Shown: positions 7,621-14,332 of the stretch, one piece after another
How positions within the stretch are numbered: position 1 is the first letter of the stretch
Layout: every line of letters begins with the position of its first letter
From: a virus
Direction: 5' to 3' (one strand)
Length of the DNA stretch: 22,789 bases
IMG/VR virus record: IMGVR_UViG_3300037071_000228
Span: 1-22,789 of that record
Notes under the pieces: model-generated
Told to the model about the DNA's origin: nothing
What the model saw: only the letters and a program-made list of their open reading frames with translations
Database searches by the model: none
Position numbers and translations under genes: made by a program

Positions 7621-8556
7621 TTAGACGACCTCGTACTCGATGTATGAACCTGCCAAGCGCGTGATCGGGTTCGCGTTCGCGACGCCTTGTCCCCACGCCA
7701 CGCCGAACGACCCGGCGTTCACCCCGTTCTGGATGATGATCTCGAACGCAGCTGTCCCCTTCTGATCCGCACCGGAGAACGAGCCGAGGCGCGGGTAAGA
7801 CATGGTGCCGTTGTAAGTCGGCACCGGGGAGGTCCCGGTCATAACGGGAAGAGTGATTCCTTGGCTGCCACCGAAGGCGATGTCCCATACCGAACAGACA
7901 CCGATGACGAGCGTCGGAACCAACGGTCCAGCGATCCCCCACTGCATACCTTGGCTGCCTCCCACCGCTTGCAGCCACGCGACGTTGCCGCGCACGCGAT
8001 ACTTCGTGTTGGCCGCGACCGGGAACGCGAGAACCGAGTCCATCGTCTTCGTCCCCTGCTGCGATCGCTGGAGATCGACCGACGCCGAGATGCGGTTCCA
8101 GCCGAGGTTCGCGATCGGGTCCGGGACGGTGATGCGCTTATCGACGACCTGCTCGGACTCGATCGCGGTCGTCGCCTCCGGGATGAATATCTGCGCGATG
8201 TACACCTGATCCACTTCCGCCGACCGAGGGAACGGCGCGGCGTCGGGGGTACCTGGCAGCACGCCAGCCACGCCAGCGATGTCCACGACGAGCGAGTCGA
8301 ACCTCGGCAGGAGCGGGTCGGCGTCGGGGATGGCCGCCGTCTGCGCGGAGACGTTGTAGCGCACCCCGTCGATCACGACCTGGCCGGACTCGACCTCCAC
8401 CGTCATCGCGGGGACCCCGCTCGCGGCGGGAACGCAGCCGTCGGAGATGACGCCGTATCTCCCGCCTGCGGCTCGCGCCAGCGTCTCCACGTCGGCCTGG
8501 AACCAGCGCGACTGGAACGGGTACGTGACCGCCTTGTTCGGGATCGTGAGCGTCAT
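7621..8556 (-). CDS. Minor tail protein (311 aa)
   Basis: The start ATG 8556 overlaps the tape-measure stop as ATGA and has GGAGGG 8 nt upstream; a longer reading in the same frame lies inside the tape measure gene and was rejected. Residues 1-~125 (starting MTLTIPNKAVTYPFQSRWF) include SGQVVIDGVRYNVSAQTAAI and VDQVYIAQIFIP. This is the arrangement seen in phage tail-tip and upper-baseplate proteins, where a beta domain measures a 'v.vDgv.Y' strand. The C-terminal ~130 residues form a beta sandwich with repeated aromatic strands (YRVRGNVAWLQ, GSFSGADQKGTAAFEI, SYIEYEV), probably a receptor- or sugar-binding domain. The gene immediately after the tape measure is often the distal tail protein, but I do not see the distal tail (Dit) signature here. 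Minor tail protein is therefore the safe name. Confidence 0.82.
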   Translation of the reverse strand: MTLTIPNKAVTYPFQSRWFQADVETLARAAGGRYGVISDGCVPAASGVPAMTVEVESGQVVIDGVRYNVSAQTAAIPDADPLLPRFDSLVVDIAGVAGVLPGTPDAAPFPRSAEVDQVYIAQIFIPEATTAIESEQVVDKRITVPDPIANLGWNRISASVDLQRSQQGTKTMDSVLAFPVAANTKYRVRGNVAWLQAVGGSQGMQWGIAGPLVPTLVIGVCSVWDIAFGGSQGITLPVMTGTSPVPTYNGTMSYPRLGSFSGADQKGTAAFEIIIQNGVNAGSFGVAWGQGVANANPITRLAGSYIEYEVV

Positions 8557-11291
8557 AGACCAGTCCCTCCGTTGTTCCGGCCGACCCGGATGAGTTCGTT
8601 CCGCACCTTCTCGGCTACCCGCTGGTCGTTCCCGACCCACCCGCTGATGTTCACGGTGACGTTCGGCTTGTTGCCGTGACCCCCGCCACCACCACCCTGG
8701 TTCCAGCCGGTGTCCCACGGGTTGCTGCCATGCGGCTTGCCGCCGCTCGGCATGACCCCGCCACCGCCACCGCCACCGCCGCCAGCGCTGAGCGCGGCCA
8801 CGGTCTGCTGGCGAGACATCGCGATGAGCGACTGGAGCATCGAGACGAAGCTCTCGATGGCGTCGGACAGGTTGTTGAGCTTCCGCTCGGTTCGATCGAG
8901 CGCTCGACCGAAGAACTTGTCACCGAGAGCGGTCGCGGCGTCCCCCGCCGCCTTCGCGATCGCCGCCTGCGCTTCGTTCATCTGCGCGATGAGCGCCGGA
9001 TCGCCGAGCAGCGCCTCTGCCAACGCGCTCGCGCTCGCGCCTTGGCCGGCCAACTGCGCGAGGTTCGCCTTCGAGAGTCCCTTGGCCGCAAGGCCTGTCA
9101 GGAGTTCGGCGAAGTGCACCTGCTCCGCGACCTGCTGCGCGATCGTCGCGCTGATATCGGCCGACGTCGTGGTGACGGGGTTGCCGTTCTCGTCGGTGCG
9201 ACTGAACAGAGCGTTCGCTCGCGAGAAGATGTCCATGTCGAACCCCGACCGGATCGCGTCGGTGAACTTCAACGCTCTCTCGGCCAGACGGTTGAAGTGC
9301 GCCTCGGTCTTCGTAAGCTCCTTCTGGAGTTGCTGGAAGTCAGAGGTGATCCCCGCAACGAGTCCCTTGTTCTTGTCGCCGAGCTTCGTCTTGAGCTTGT
9401 CGATCAGACCGGTGACGAGCGAGTCGAGCTTGGTGCGCATCTTCTCGACGCCTTGGATGATGCCTTCCATCCACGCCTGACCGGTACGGATACCCCAGCG
9501 AGACGGTGACTCGATCCCCAGCGCATCATCGGCGGCTTGCGCGGCTCCTGCCGCCGCCTCGCGGAACGCGGTCGCGGCGAGACTGGCGTAGGAGTTCGCG
9601 CCACTCGCCAGTCCCTCGATCCACGACTGCGCGGATCGCCTGCCGACGTTGAAGAGGCGATCCTGCGCGTCGGCGGCCTTGACGGCCGCGTCGGTGTTCG
9701 CTCGCCAGTTGGCGACGAGTTCACGCTGGATCTTCTTGGGTGCGCCAGCGTAGATGCGGAGCAGTTCGGGATGCTCGACGGTGATGTATTGCTTGAACGC
9801 ATCCGGCACCGACTGCTTGTCGATCTCCTTGATGTCGCGTACGTACTGGAGCGACGCCTTCGCCGAGTCCTTGAACGCCTTCAAGACCTCGGCTGCCGTG
9901 ATCCGCGCGTCGTCGTTCAGGTCCTCGAACAAGATGCCGATGGCGGGGATGTTCTCTCTCGCTGCGCCACGGAGTTCCTGGATCGCTGCTTTCCCGAGGT
10001 TCCCGAATGCGCGGATACCGCCGCCTGCCTTGGAGAACAGCGGCGGGAGTTCCGATACCGCGTCTCCGGCCAGACCCTCGGCCATCGCCGCTCGACCCAT
10101 CGCGTAGGTCAGTTCTCTCGTCTGCGTGACGAGGCCGGTCCCCTCGTACTCGGTCCCCTTCAAGGCGGCCTGTAGCTGCGTGAGCCGGAGTTCGCCACTG
10201 AGTATCTGCTCGGCCCACTTGCCGGTGACTTCCGACGAGTGATCGACGACTCCCGTGAAGTCGTGGAACCCGAGCGTCATCAGCGTGAACGCGCCACCCA
10301 GGATGCCGTTATCGCTCGTGAGGTTCTGGATGTCCTGGTCGAGATCGGTGATGGCCTTCTGACCTTCACCGAGGCCAACGAGGTCGAAGAAGTCTTGCGC
10401 TCCCTTCGCCATCTCCGAGAACACGCCAGCCGCGTCTCCCACGTTCTCGACGATCAGCGGCAGCACGCGCTCGCCGAGATCGGTGAGGACGGGGATGAGA
10501 TCGAGCAGCACCGGCATGAGTTCTTCGCCGATCGCCGCCTGCGCGTCCTTGAACCTCGCCGAGAGGATGCGCTGCTGGTTCGCGAGTCCATCACTCGTTC
10601 GCGCGAAGTCACCCTGCGCGTTCCCGGTGTCCTCCAGGATGATCTTGTACGCCTCTTGCGCCTTCACCGCCGCCGAGAGCGTCTCGTTGCCATGCACGAG
10701 TCCATCGGCGAGCGCCTCTTGCTGGATGCGTGCAGCGCTGAGTGACACGCCGAACTTCCGCAGCGGTTCGACTTCACCGACGAGGCCGGATCGCAGAGCG
10801 AGCAGCACGTCTTCGGGGGAGGCGTTGTTGAACGACGCGAGGTCGGACGCCAGCTGGACGAGTTGCGTGGACATCTCGCTACCGGCCTCTGCCGCGATCC
10901 CGAGGGAGTCGAACAGGTTGCCGAACGTTCCAGCGGCCTCGAGCGCCGCCTGCTGCGAGATGCCGAGCGCGGTCGCGGAGTCTTCGGACCACGCCATGAT
11001 CGTGTCGGCCGACTCCCCGAAGACGACGTTGACCTTGGAGATCGACTCCGTGAGATCGCTCGCTGCGGAGATCGAGTCACCGAGGAACCCGACGATCGCC
11101 TTACCGACCTGGACCGCGCCGAACCCCGCCAGGAACCCGGCCGCCGCCTGACCGCCGAAGCCGCTGAACGTCTTGGAGAGGAACCCTCCCTGCTTCGGGA
11201 TCGCCTTGTTCACGCCGGTGGCGACCTCCTTGCCGAAGGAGGTCATGTCCGGACGGACCGGGACGTATGCGGTACCGACGTTGGTCGCCAT
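8553..11291 (-). CDS. Tape measure protein
   Basis: The 912-residue product sets tail length by acting as the internal ruler around which tube subunits polymerise. Family signs are an N-terminal Gly/Ala-rich hydrophobic stretch (~44-75), and a minor-tail tape-measure domain (~75-280: FGESADTIMAWSEDSATALG, FNNASPEDVLLALRSGLVGE, EPLRKFGVSLSAARIQQEAL). A conserved GIESPSRWGIRTGQAWMEG segment near residue 600 follows, then long helical coiled-coil-like stretches. It is encoded directly after the frameshifted chaperone pair, the canonical position. ATG 11291 abuts the G-T stop codon TAG, with GGAG a few bases upstream. At about 0.15 nm per residue, a tail near 135-140 nm is expected. The C-terminus is odd: a run of nine Gly, a Gly/Asn/Pro-rich linker (WNQGGGGGGHGN) and a short beta tail (VTVNISGWVG). 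Confidence 0.95.
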   Translation of the reverse strand: MATNVGTAYVPVRPDMTSFGKEVATGVNKAIPKQGGFLSKTFSGFGGQAAAGFLAGFGAVQVGKAIVGFLGDSISAASDLTESISKVNVVFGESADTIMAWSEDSATALGISQQAALEAAGTFGNLFDSLGIAAEAGSEMSTQLVQLASDLASFNNASPEDVLLALRSGLVGEVEPLRKFGVSLSAARIQQEALADGLVHGNETLSAAVKAQEAYKIILEDTGNAQGDFARTSDGLANQQRILSARFKDAQAAIGEELMPVLLDLIPVLTDLGERVLPLIVENVGDAAGVFSEMAKGAQDFFDLVGLGEGQKAITDLDQDIQNLTSDNGILGGAFTLMTLGFHDFTGVVDHSSEVTGKWAEQILSGELRLTQLQAALKGTEYEGTGLVTQTRELTYAMGRAAMAEGLAGDAVSELPPLFSKAGGGIRAFGNLGKAAIQELRGAARENIPAIGILFEDLNDDARITAAEVLKAFKDSAKASLQYVRDIKEIDKQSVPDAFKQYITVEHPELLRIYAGAPKKIQRELVANWRANTDAAVKAADAQDRLFNVGRRSAQSWIEGLASGANSYASLAATAFREAAAGAAQAADDALGIESPSRWGIRTGQAWMEGIIQGVEKMRTKLDSLVTGLIDKLKTKLGDKNKGLVAGITSDFQQLQKELTKTEAHFNRLAERALKFTDAIRSGFDMDIFSRANALFSRTDENGNPVTTTSADISATIAQQVAEQVHFAELLTGLAAKGLSKANLAQLAGQGASASALAEALLGDPALIAQMNEAQAAIAKAAGDAATALGDKFFGRALDRTERKLNNLSDAIESFVSMLQSLIAMSRQQTVAALSAGGGGGGGGGVMPSGGKPHGSNPWDTGWNQGGGGGGHGNKPNVTVNISGWVGNDQRVAEKVRNELIRVGRNNGGTGL

Positions 11292-11821
11292 CTATCTCCG
11301 TATCTGTCGAGCGAAGAACTGGTCCATGGTCTTCGTGTTCTGGTTCGGTCGCTGCTTCGTGTTCAGTTCGAGTTCCATGTCGGGTAGCGCGAACTCGATC
11401 AGGCTCCAGAGCCGTCGGACTCCGAAGGCGTCGGGTCCGTAGGCGCATCCTCTGAGGTCGAGTCCGTACTTGGCTTGGAAGGCCGCCTCCGCTTTCCCCC
11501 AGTACTCGCTGAGGACTTGGCGGAGGCTCGCGCTTCCCCCGGCTTGATCCCGTACTCCCCGAGCAGACCGCCGAAGACCTCGAACGCATCCGCAATAGAC
11601 AAGCTCCCCCGTAACTCCTCGGCCTGATCGCCGAAGAGCCGGGGGAGCAATGCCTTCACGTTCTCGTAGTCGTTCCCGTTCGAGCCGAACGACTCCAGGA
11701 GATCGACCGTCTCGATCGACAACTCCAGCGGCAGGTCGTACGTCTTCCCGTCGATCTTCACCGACGGATGGATGCCTAACGCCTCTCGGCGTGCGGCTCT
11801 CGCCGCGTCCAGGTCGATCAT
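11292..11821 (-). CDS. Tail assembly chaperone G-T fusion made by -1 frameshift
   Basis: This is the extended form of the chaperone. Ribosomes read the G frame from ATG 11821, slip back one base on GGGAAAG (11498-11492), and continue in the -1 frame to TAG 11294-11292. The join is ...SSASTGGK then AEAAFQAKYGLDLRG, giving about 176 residues with a 66-residue T domain. The T segment contains YGLDLRG and RRLWSLIEFALPDMELEL, the kind of conserved region seen in actinophage T domains, and ends immediately before the tape measure ATG. In lambda-like phages G and G-T coat the tape measure and recruit tube subunits during tail assembly. The T frame has no start of its own and is free of stops from before the slip site. 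The frameshift is read from the sequence; its efficiency is unknown. Confidence 0.9.
11399..11821 (-). CDS. Tail assembly chaperone G (unshifted product)
   Basis: The product of ordinary translation has 140 residues from ATG 11821 to TGA at 11399. Residues 1-~100 form the folded chaperone domain (KIDGKTYDLPLELSIETVDLL, then FGDQAEELRGSLSIADAFEVF). The last ~35 residues are a low-complexity basic, Ser/Thr/Asp/Pro-rich tail (GGKRRRPSKPSTDSTSEDAP), the usual look of the part encoded over the T domain in another frame. It lies between the tail-tube gene (3 nt gap) and the tape measure gene. No good ribosome binding site precedes its ATG, so it is probably coupled to termination of the tube gene and made in smaller amounts. 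Confidence 0.93.
   Translation of the reverse strand: MIDLDAARAARREALGIHPSVKIDGKTYDLPLELSIETVDLLESFGSNGNDYENVKALLPRLFGDQAEELRGSLSIADAFEVFGGLLGEYGIKPGEARASAKSSASTGGKRRRPSKPSTDSTSEDAPTDPTPSESDGSGA
11492..11498 (-). other. -1 programmed frameshift heptamer GGGAAAG
   Basis: The heptamer follows the X XXY YYZ rule in the G frame (codons GGA at 11497-11495 and AAG at 11494-11492). It is the same heptamer used by the lambda G/G-T pair. Slipping back one base re-pairs both tRNAs and opens a frame that ends exactly at the tape measure start. The slip site lies in a run of five G and three A. I see only a weak possible hairpin (GGAGG with CTTCC) directly downstream, so any stimulatory structure is uncertain. 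Confidence 0.9.
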
Positions 11822-11824
11822 CGG

Positions 11825-12394
11825 TTAGCTCGCCAAGAAGTCGGGGTCGGTGATGAAGACCGAGAACGGGTCCTGCGATCCGGCTGCGGTGGCGCCGAAC
11901 GTCACCGGCAGGTTCACGATCGACGTCCGGTTGAACGTCACCTCGCCGAGATCGGTCACGATGCCGACGGGGATGTAGAAGCGGTAGACCCGCGTCCCGT
12001 CGATGACGTCGATCGTCATGGAGCGTTCGTCCAGCGTCTCTGCCGCTGCTGGCGAGAACGTGTAGGGACCGGGGTCCGCACCCGTCGTCGTCCCACCGCC
12101 GAACGCCAGACCGAGCGTCTCGCTGTTCAGCTGCGCGAGCGTGAAGCTGACCTCGAACGACTTGGAGGTCGGGATGCGCTTGATCGGGTAGAACTCCTGC
12201 CAGACGAAGATGTCAGTGACCTCCTGGCCGGGAGCCAGGCTCACCCCATCCTGGGTGGCGTAACCGAGGTCGATCCAGTCGGAGTCCACGGACGCCATGG
12301 TGCTCGATGCGTTCGTCGGTGCCGTCGCGTCGGTTGGCGCGACGTAGATGTGTCCATTCGCTGCGACGAATACTTCGTCAGCGTTGTTCGGCAC
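11825..12394 (-). CDS. Major tail (tube) protein
   Basis: The 189-residue product forms the hexameric rings of the tail tube. The pattern is typical of siphovirus tube proteins: an N-terminal strand with IYVAPTDATAPTNAS, then WIDLGYATQDGVSL, then IRIPTSKSFEVSFTLAQLN-like content, and a C-terminal EVTFNRTSIVNLPVTFGA strand pair. The start is GTG 12394, with a very strong ribosome binding site (GAGGAGGG, 6 nt upstream) matching the high demand for this protein. It is preceded by the only sizeable gap in the tail half of the window, which holds a hairpin, and is followed after 3 nt by chaperone gene G. The order terminator, tube, chaperones, tape measure makes the assignment firm. Confidence 0.93.
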   Translation of the reverse strand: MPNNADEVFVAANGHIYVAPTDATAPTNASSTMASVDSDWIDLGYATQDGVSLAPGQEVTDIFVWQEFYPIKRIPTSKSFEVSFTLAQLNSETLGLAFGGGTTTGADPGPYTFSPAAAETLDERSMTIDVIDGTRVYRFYIPVGIVTDLGEVTFNRTSIVNLPVTFGATAAGSQDPFSVFITDPDFLAS

Positions 12395-12433
12395 GGTGAA
12401 CCCTCCTCTGCCTCTCGGACGAGGCGTAGGTTA

Positions 12434-12455
12434 CCCGCCGCTCGGGTGCGGCGGG
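12434..12455 (-). terminator. GC hairpin between tail terminator and tail tube genes
   Basis: The 64-nt gap at 12395-12458 holds a perfect 8-bp stem (12434-12441 with 12448-12455: CCCGCCGC and GCGGCGGG on the transcript) around a 6-nt loop. It begins 3 nt after the TAA of the tail terminator gene. No U-run follows (TAACCT), so it is a poor intrinsic terminator. It may instead attenuate transcription, or protect the 5' end of the tube message after processing. The strong ribosome binding site of the tube gene lies downstream of it. Confidence 0.5.
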
Positions 12456-12458
12456 GTC

Positions 12459-12854
12459 TTAGTCGGCGTGGAGCGTGACGCTTACGCCGAAGACGTAGTG
12501 GTCCCTGGCCGTCGGAGGGTCAGGGAGCCATGTGAGGCCGAGCGTGTCGTCCACTCCCGCGACGACGGCACCTGTCGGAGAGGTGCCTTCGAGGCGGTGG
12601 ATCGCGACGCGAGCCTCCTGAGCGATGTCGTGCGCTTCTGACTTCGTGTTCCCGAAGACGTCCACCTGGACCGACGCCTGGTCGATCTTGTGGCGCTCGA
12701 TCGGGAGTCCACCGATGCGCTTCACGGTGATGAGCGGGAACGTCGGCTGCTTCGGTATCGACGAGTAGACCCGCGACCCGACGTCGAGCGCGGCGTCGCG
12801 TAGTCCCTCACCGACGATCGCCTCGACGTCCGGGAACGCGATGTAGTCGGTCAT
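12459..12854 (-). CDS. Tail terminator / tail completion protein
   Basis: The 131-residue product fits the gpU/DUF3168-like tail terminator group. An N-terminal helix (PDVEAIVGEGLRDAALDVGS) precedes the strand pair FPLITVKRIGG and the conserved VQVDVFGNTKSEAHDIAQEA helix region, which in this family reads 'vqvdvwg.tk.eA.dla'. The C-terminus is a beta pair (RDHYVFGVSVTLHA). The protein caps the head-proximal end of the finished tail tube and joins it to the head. ATG 12854 overlaps the upstream stop as ATGA. The gene sits in the canonical place between the gp10-like neck protein and the tail tube gene. Confidence 0.88.
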   Translation of the reverse strand: MTDYIAFPDVEAIVGEGLRDAALDVGSRVYSSIPKQPTFPLITVKRIGGLPIERHKIDQASVQVDVFGNTKSEAHDIAQEARVAIHRLEGTSPTGAVVAGVDDTLGLTWLPDPPTARDHYVFGVSVTLHAD

Positions 12855-13153
12855 CGGAGCTTCAACCCCGCCGCTTCGGAGCCGCGCCGGAGCGTCGCGA
12901 ACGTCGGCGTGTCGGAGGTACCAAGCTCGACATAGACGGCGTAGTCCACGCCTGCCACGACCTGCGCCTCCGGCTGGTTCCCCTCGCTCGATACCTCGAC
13001 GTGGATCGAGTCTTGGTAATCGCCGCTATCGACCGGAGCGATCGAGCGAGCCTCTGCGGCTGCGCGCTCGGCGTTCTCGACCATCGCGTTCAGCACACCC
13101 TTCGATCGGCCGAGTTCGGCGATGCCGGCGAGGTTGGGGATGAAGGTCTTCAT
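12851..13153 (-). CDS. HK97 gp10-like neck / tail-completion protein
   Basis: The 100-residue product shows the HK97-gp10 family hallmarks: an N-terminal helix, then AAAEARSIAPVDSGDYQDSI (the 'A...APvdtG.l..Si' signature), then a strand and VDYAVYVELGT (the 'YA.yvE.GT' signature), and a short basic C-terminus. It is involved in head-tail joining or tail completion in phages of this type, though its exact place in the particle differs between reports. Start and stop overlap both neighbours as ATGA, so it is tightly coupled to the stopper-like gene before it and the tail terminator after it. Confidence 0.9.
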   Translation of the reverse strand: MKTFIPNLAGIAELGRSKGVLNAMVENAERAAAEARSIAPVDSGDYQDSIHVEVSSEGNQPEAQVVAGVDYAVYVELGTSDTPTFATLRRGSEAAGLKLR

Positions 13154-13485
13154 CCGGCATCGATCCTCAGTAGCTCGACCTCGAGATGGTGCGCACCGCT
13201 GGAGTCATATGCGATCTTCGGCTCCCCGTCCACGCGGTAACGGTTCGCTCCGTGAACCACCTCTGACGTCGCCGCGATCGCGGTCCCCGGCATGAGGTAG
13301 AGCTTGGCGCGGATGATGCGCGTGTCGCGGTCGATCTCCGTCTCGGTCGTCTCGACCTGGTTGATACGTCCTGACACGGTGACCCCCGATCCGAAGCCGT
13401 CGATGGCGTCGCCGTAGCGGTCATCGGCTCCAGCGACGAACGGGAAGATCGTCACCGAGTGGATCAGCAGCGACGAGAACGTCAT
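13150..13485 (-). CDS. Head-tail stopper-like connector protein (111 aa)
   Basis: The product begins MTFSSLLIHSVTIFPFVAGA. The pattern of a short beta protein with 'l.h.vtv.......D.yG' followed by VSGRINQVETTETEIDRDTR is typical of head completion/stopper proteins of the SPP1 gp16 or HK97 gp7 type. Residues 50-110 are alternating beta strands ending HHLEVELLRIDAG. It is a ring component below the connector that retains DNA until the tail attaches. Start ATG 13485 overlaps the connector stop (ATGA). The longer reading of this frame to 14208 lies antiphase inside the connector gene, is Arg-rich, and was discarded. Confidence 0.82.
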   Translation of the reverse strand: MTFSSLLIHSVTIFPFVAGADDRYGDAIDGFGSGVTVSGRINQVETTETEIDRDTRIIRAKLYLMPGTAIAATSEVVHGANRYRVDGEPKIAYDSSGAHHLEVELLRIDAG

Positions 13486-14090
13486 GCGACGGGGATGTAG
13501 CGGTAGGGGGAGAGCCGCCGGGTCTGCGTCGAGTTCAAGCCTCCACCGGCCGTCAGGATGGTCGCGGCGTCCACGGTGTACGAGTAGTCGCCGATGTCCT
13601 CTCCGGTGATGGCTCCGGACGCCGACGAGCCTCCCGAGTTCAAGATCGACTGCGCGAGTTCCAGCGCGACCTCCCGGATGTCCGAAGGCATCCGCTCGAT
13701 CACCCCCACGTCGCCGGAGTCGGCCCCCACTTCGGCCTCGGTCACGGCGTAGCCGTAGGTGTACGCGACCACGATGTTGAGACGACCCGGCGACCAGACC
13801 CCTCCCAGCTTGAAGATCATCGAGTCGCCGAGCACGTAGTCGTCTTCGGAGACGGCGCTGTCGTTCTCGGTGATGGTGTCCACGTTCACGATCGGTCCCT
13901 GGAGCATCAGCGCATCGGTTCCGGAGCCGTCTACCCGCACCGTATCGGTGGTCAGGTTCAGCCGTCGATCGAGGTAGGTGCGCACCGACTCGCAGGCGGC
14001 ATCGACCGCGACCACGGCGAGATCGCTGGCCGTGAGGTCTTGTCCCATGTACGTCCCAAGGTCTTCGGTCGAGATGAACGGCGTAGTCAT
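13482..14090 (-). CDS. Head-tail connector (gp6/gp15-like adaptor)
   Basis: The 202-residue product resembles the adaptor that binds beneath the portal. The N-terminal helical part is ISTEDLGTYMGQDLTASDLA, then AVDAACESVRTYLDRRLNL, the usual 'A...a...i..y..r.l' helix of the family. A beta insertion follows (LMLQGPIVNVDTITENDSAV, then RLNIVVAYTYGY, where 'v.v.Y..Gy' is characteristic). Next comes SDIREVALELAQSILN, the family's final helix, and a C-terminal tail. The start used is ATG 14090, which overlaps the upstream stop as ATGA and has GGGAGG 4 nt upstream; an ATG 12 nt earlier is less likely. It opens the neck-gene series but is separated from the capsid gene by about 7 kb. Confidence 0.88.
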   Translation of the reverse strand: MTTPFISTEDLGTYMGQDLTASDLAVVAVDAACESVRTYLDRRLNLTTDTVRVDGSGTDALMLQGPIVNVDTITENDSAVSEDDYVLGDSMIFKLGGVWSPGRLNIVVAYTYGYAVTEAEVGADSGDVGVIERMPSDIREVALELAQSILNSGGSSASGAITGEDIGDYSYTVDAATILTAGGGLNSTQTRRLSPYRYIPVA

Positions 14091-14332
14091 CGAACCTCCC
14101 ACTCGTCGCCACCGTCAGCGTCCCACGTGGACGGTGAGCTCGTGGCGCTCCAGCTCGAGGCGTTCGCCTCAGCCGGCCATTCTCCTGAGTCTTCGACCGA
14201 CCAGCCACCGCCAGCGTGCACCAGCCACTCCAGCGGGGTCGTGTTGACGTAGAGCGCCGACTCGACGCCGGGAAGGACGGTGACGATCGTGATGCCGGTC
14301 GCCGGAAGGCCGGAGAACAGCAGCAGGATCAT
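14087..14332 (-). CDS. Small hypothetical protein with TVLP motif (81 aa)
   Basis: The 81-residue product begins MILLLFSGLPATGITIVTVL. The start (ATG 14332) overlaps the preceding stop as ATGA. The first part is hydrophobic, but it does not read as a clear signal peptide because the following residues form the strand-like ITIVTVLPGVESALYVNTT. The C-terminal half is Trp/Ser/Glu/Asp-rich (EWPAEANASSWSATSSPSTW). The N-terminal half closely resembles parts of the 91-residue product at 16596-16871, suggesting a shared small fold. I do not know the function. The setting among virion proteins suggests a structural or decoration role. The long alternative reading of the frame (to 14815) lies inside the 226-residue gene and looks like a shadow. 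Confidence 0.72.
   Translation of the reverse strand: MILLLFSGLPATGITIVTVLPGVESALYVNTTPLEWLVHAGGGWSVEDSGEWPAEANASSWSATSSPSTWDADGGDEWEVR

Noticed and set aside
4684-9509. Several plus-strand frames of 190-375 aa opposite the large tail genes (for example 4684-5811, 6613-7647, 7687-8679)
   Set aside because: All are antisense to well-supported tail genes, are Arg-rich without motifs, and lack spaced ribosome binding sites.
11101-11595. 164-aa minus-strand frame across the chaperone/tape measure junction
   Set aside because: It is the third frame, Arg/Pro-rich; the real T domain is in the -1 frame and ends at 11292.
12434-12455. Intrinsic terminator ending transcription before the tail genes
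   Set aside because: No U-run follows and the tail genes continue on the same strand directly; attenuation or RNA stabilisation is more plausible than full termination.
13486-14208. Extension of the stopper-like frame across the connector gene
   Set aside because: Arg/His-rich shadow; the short form starts with an ATGA overlap and has the expected family length.
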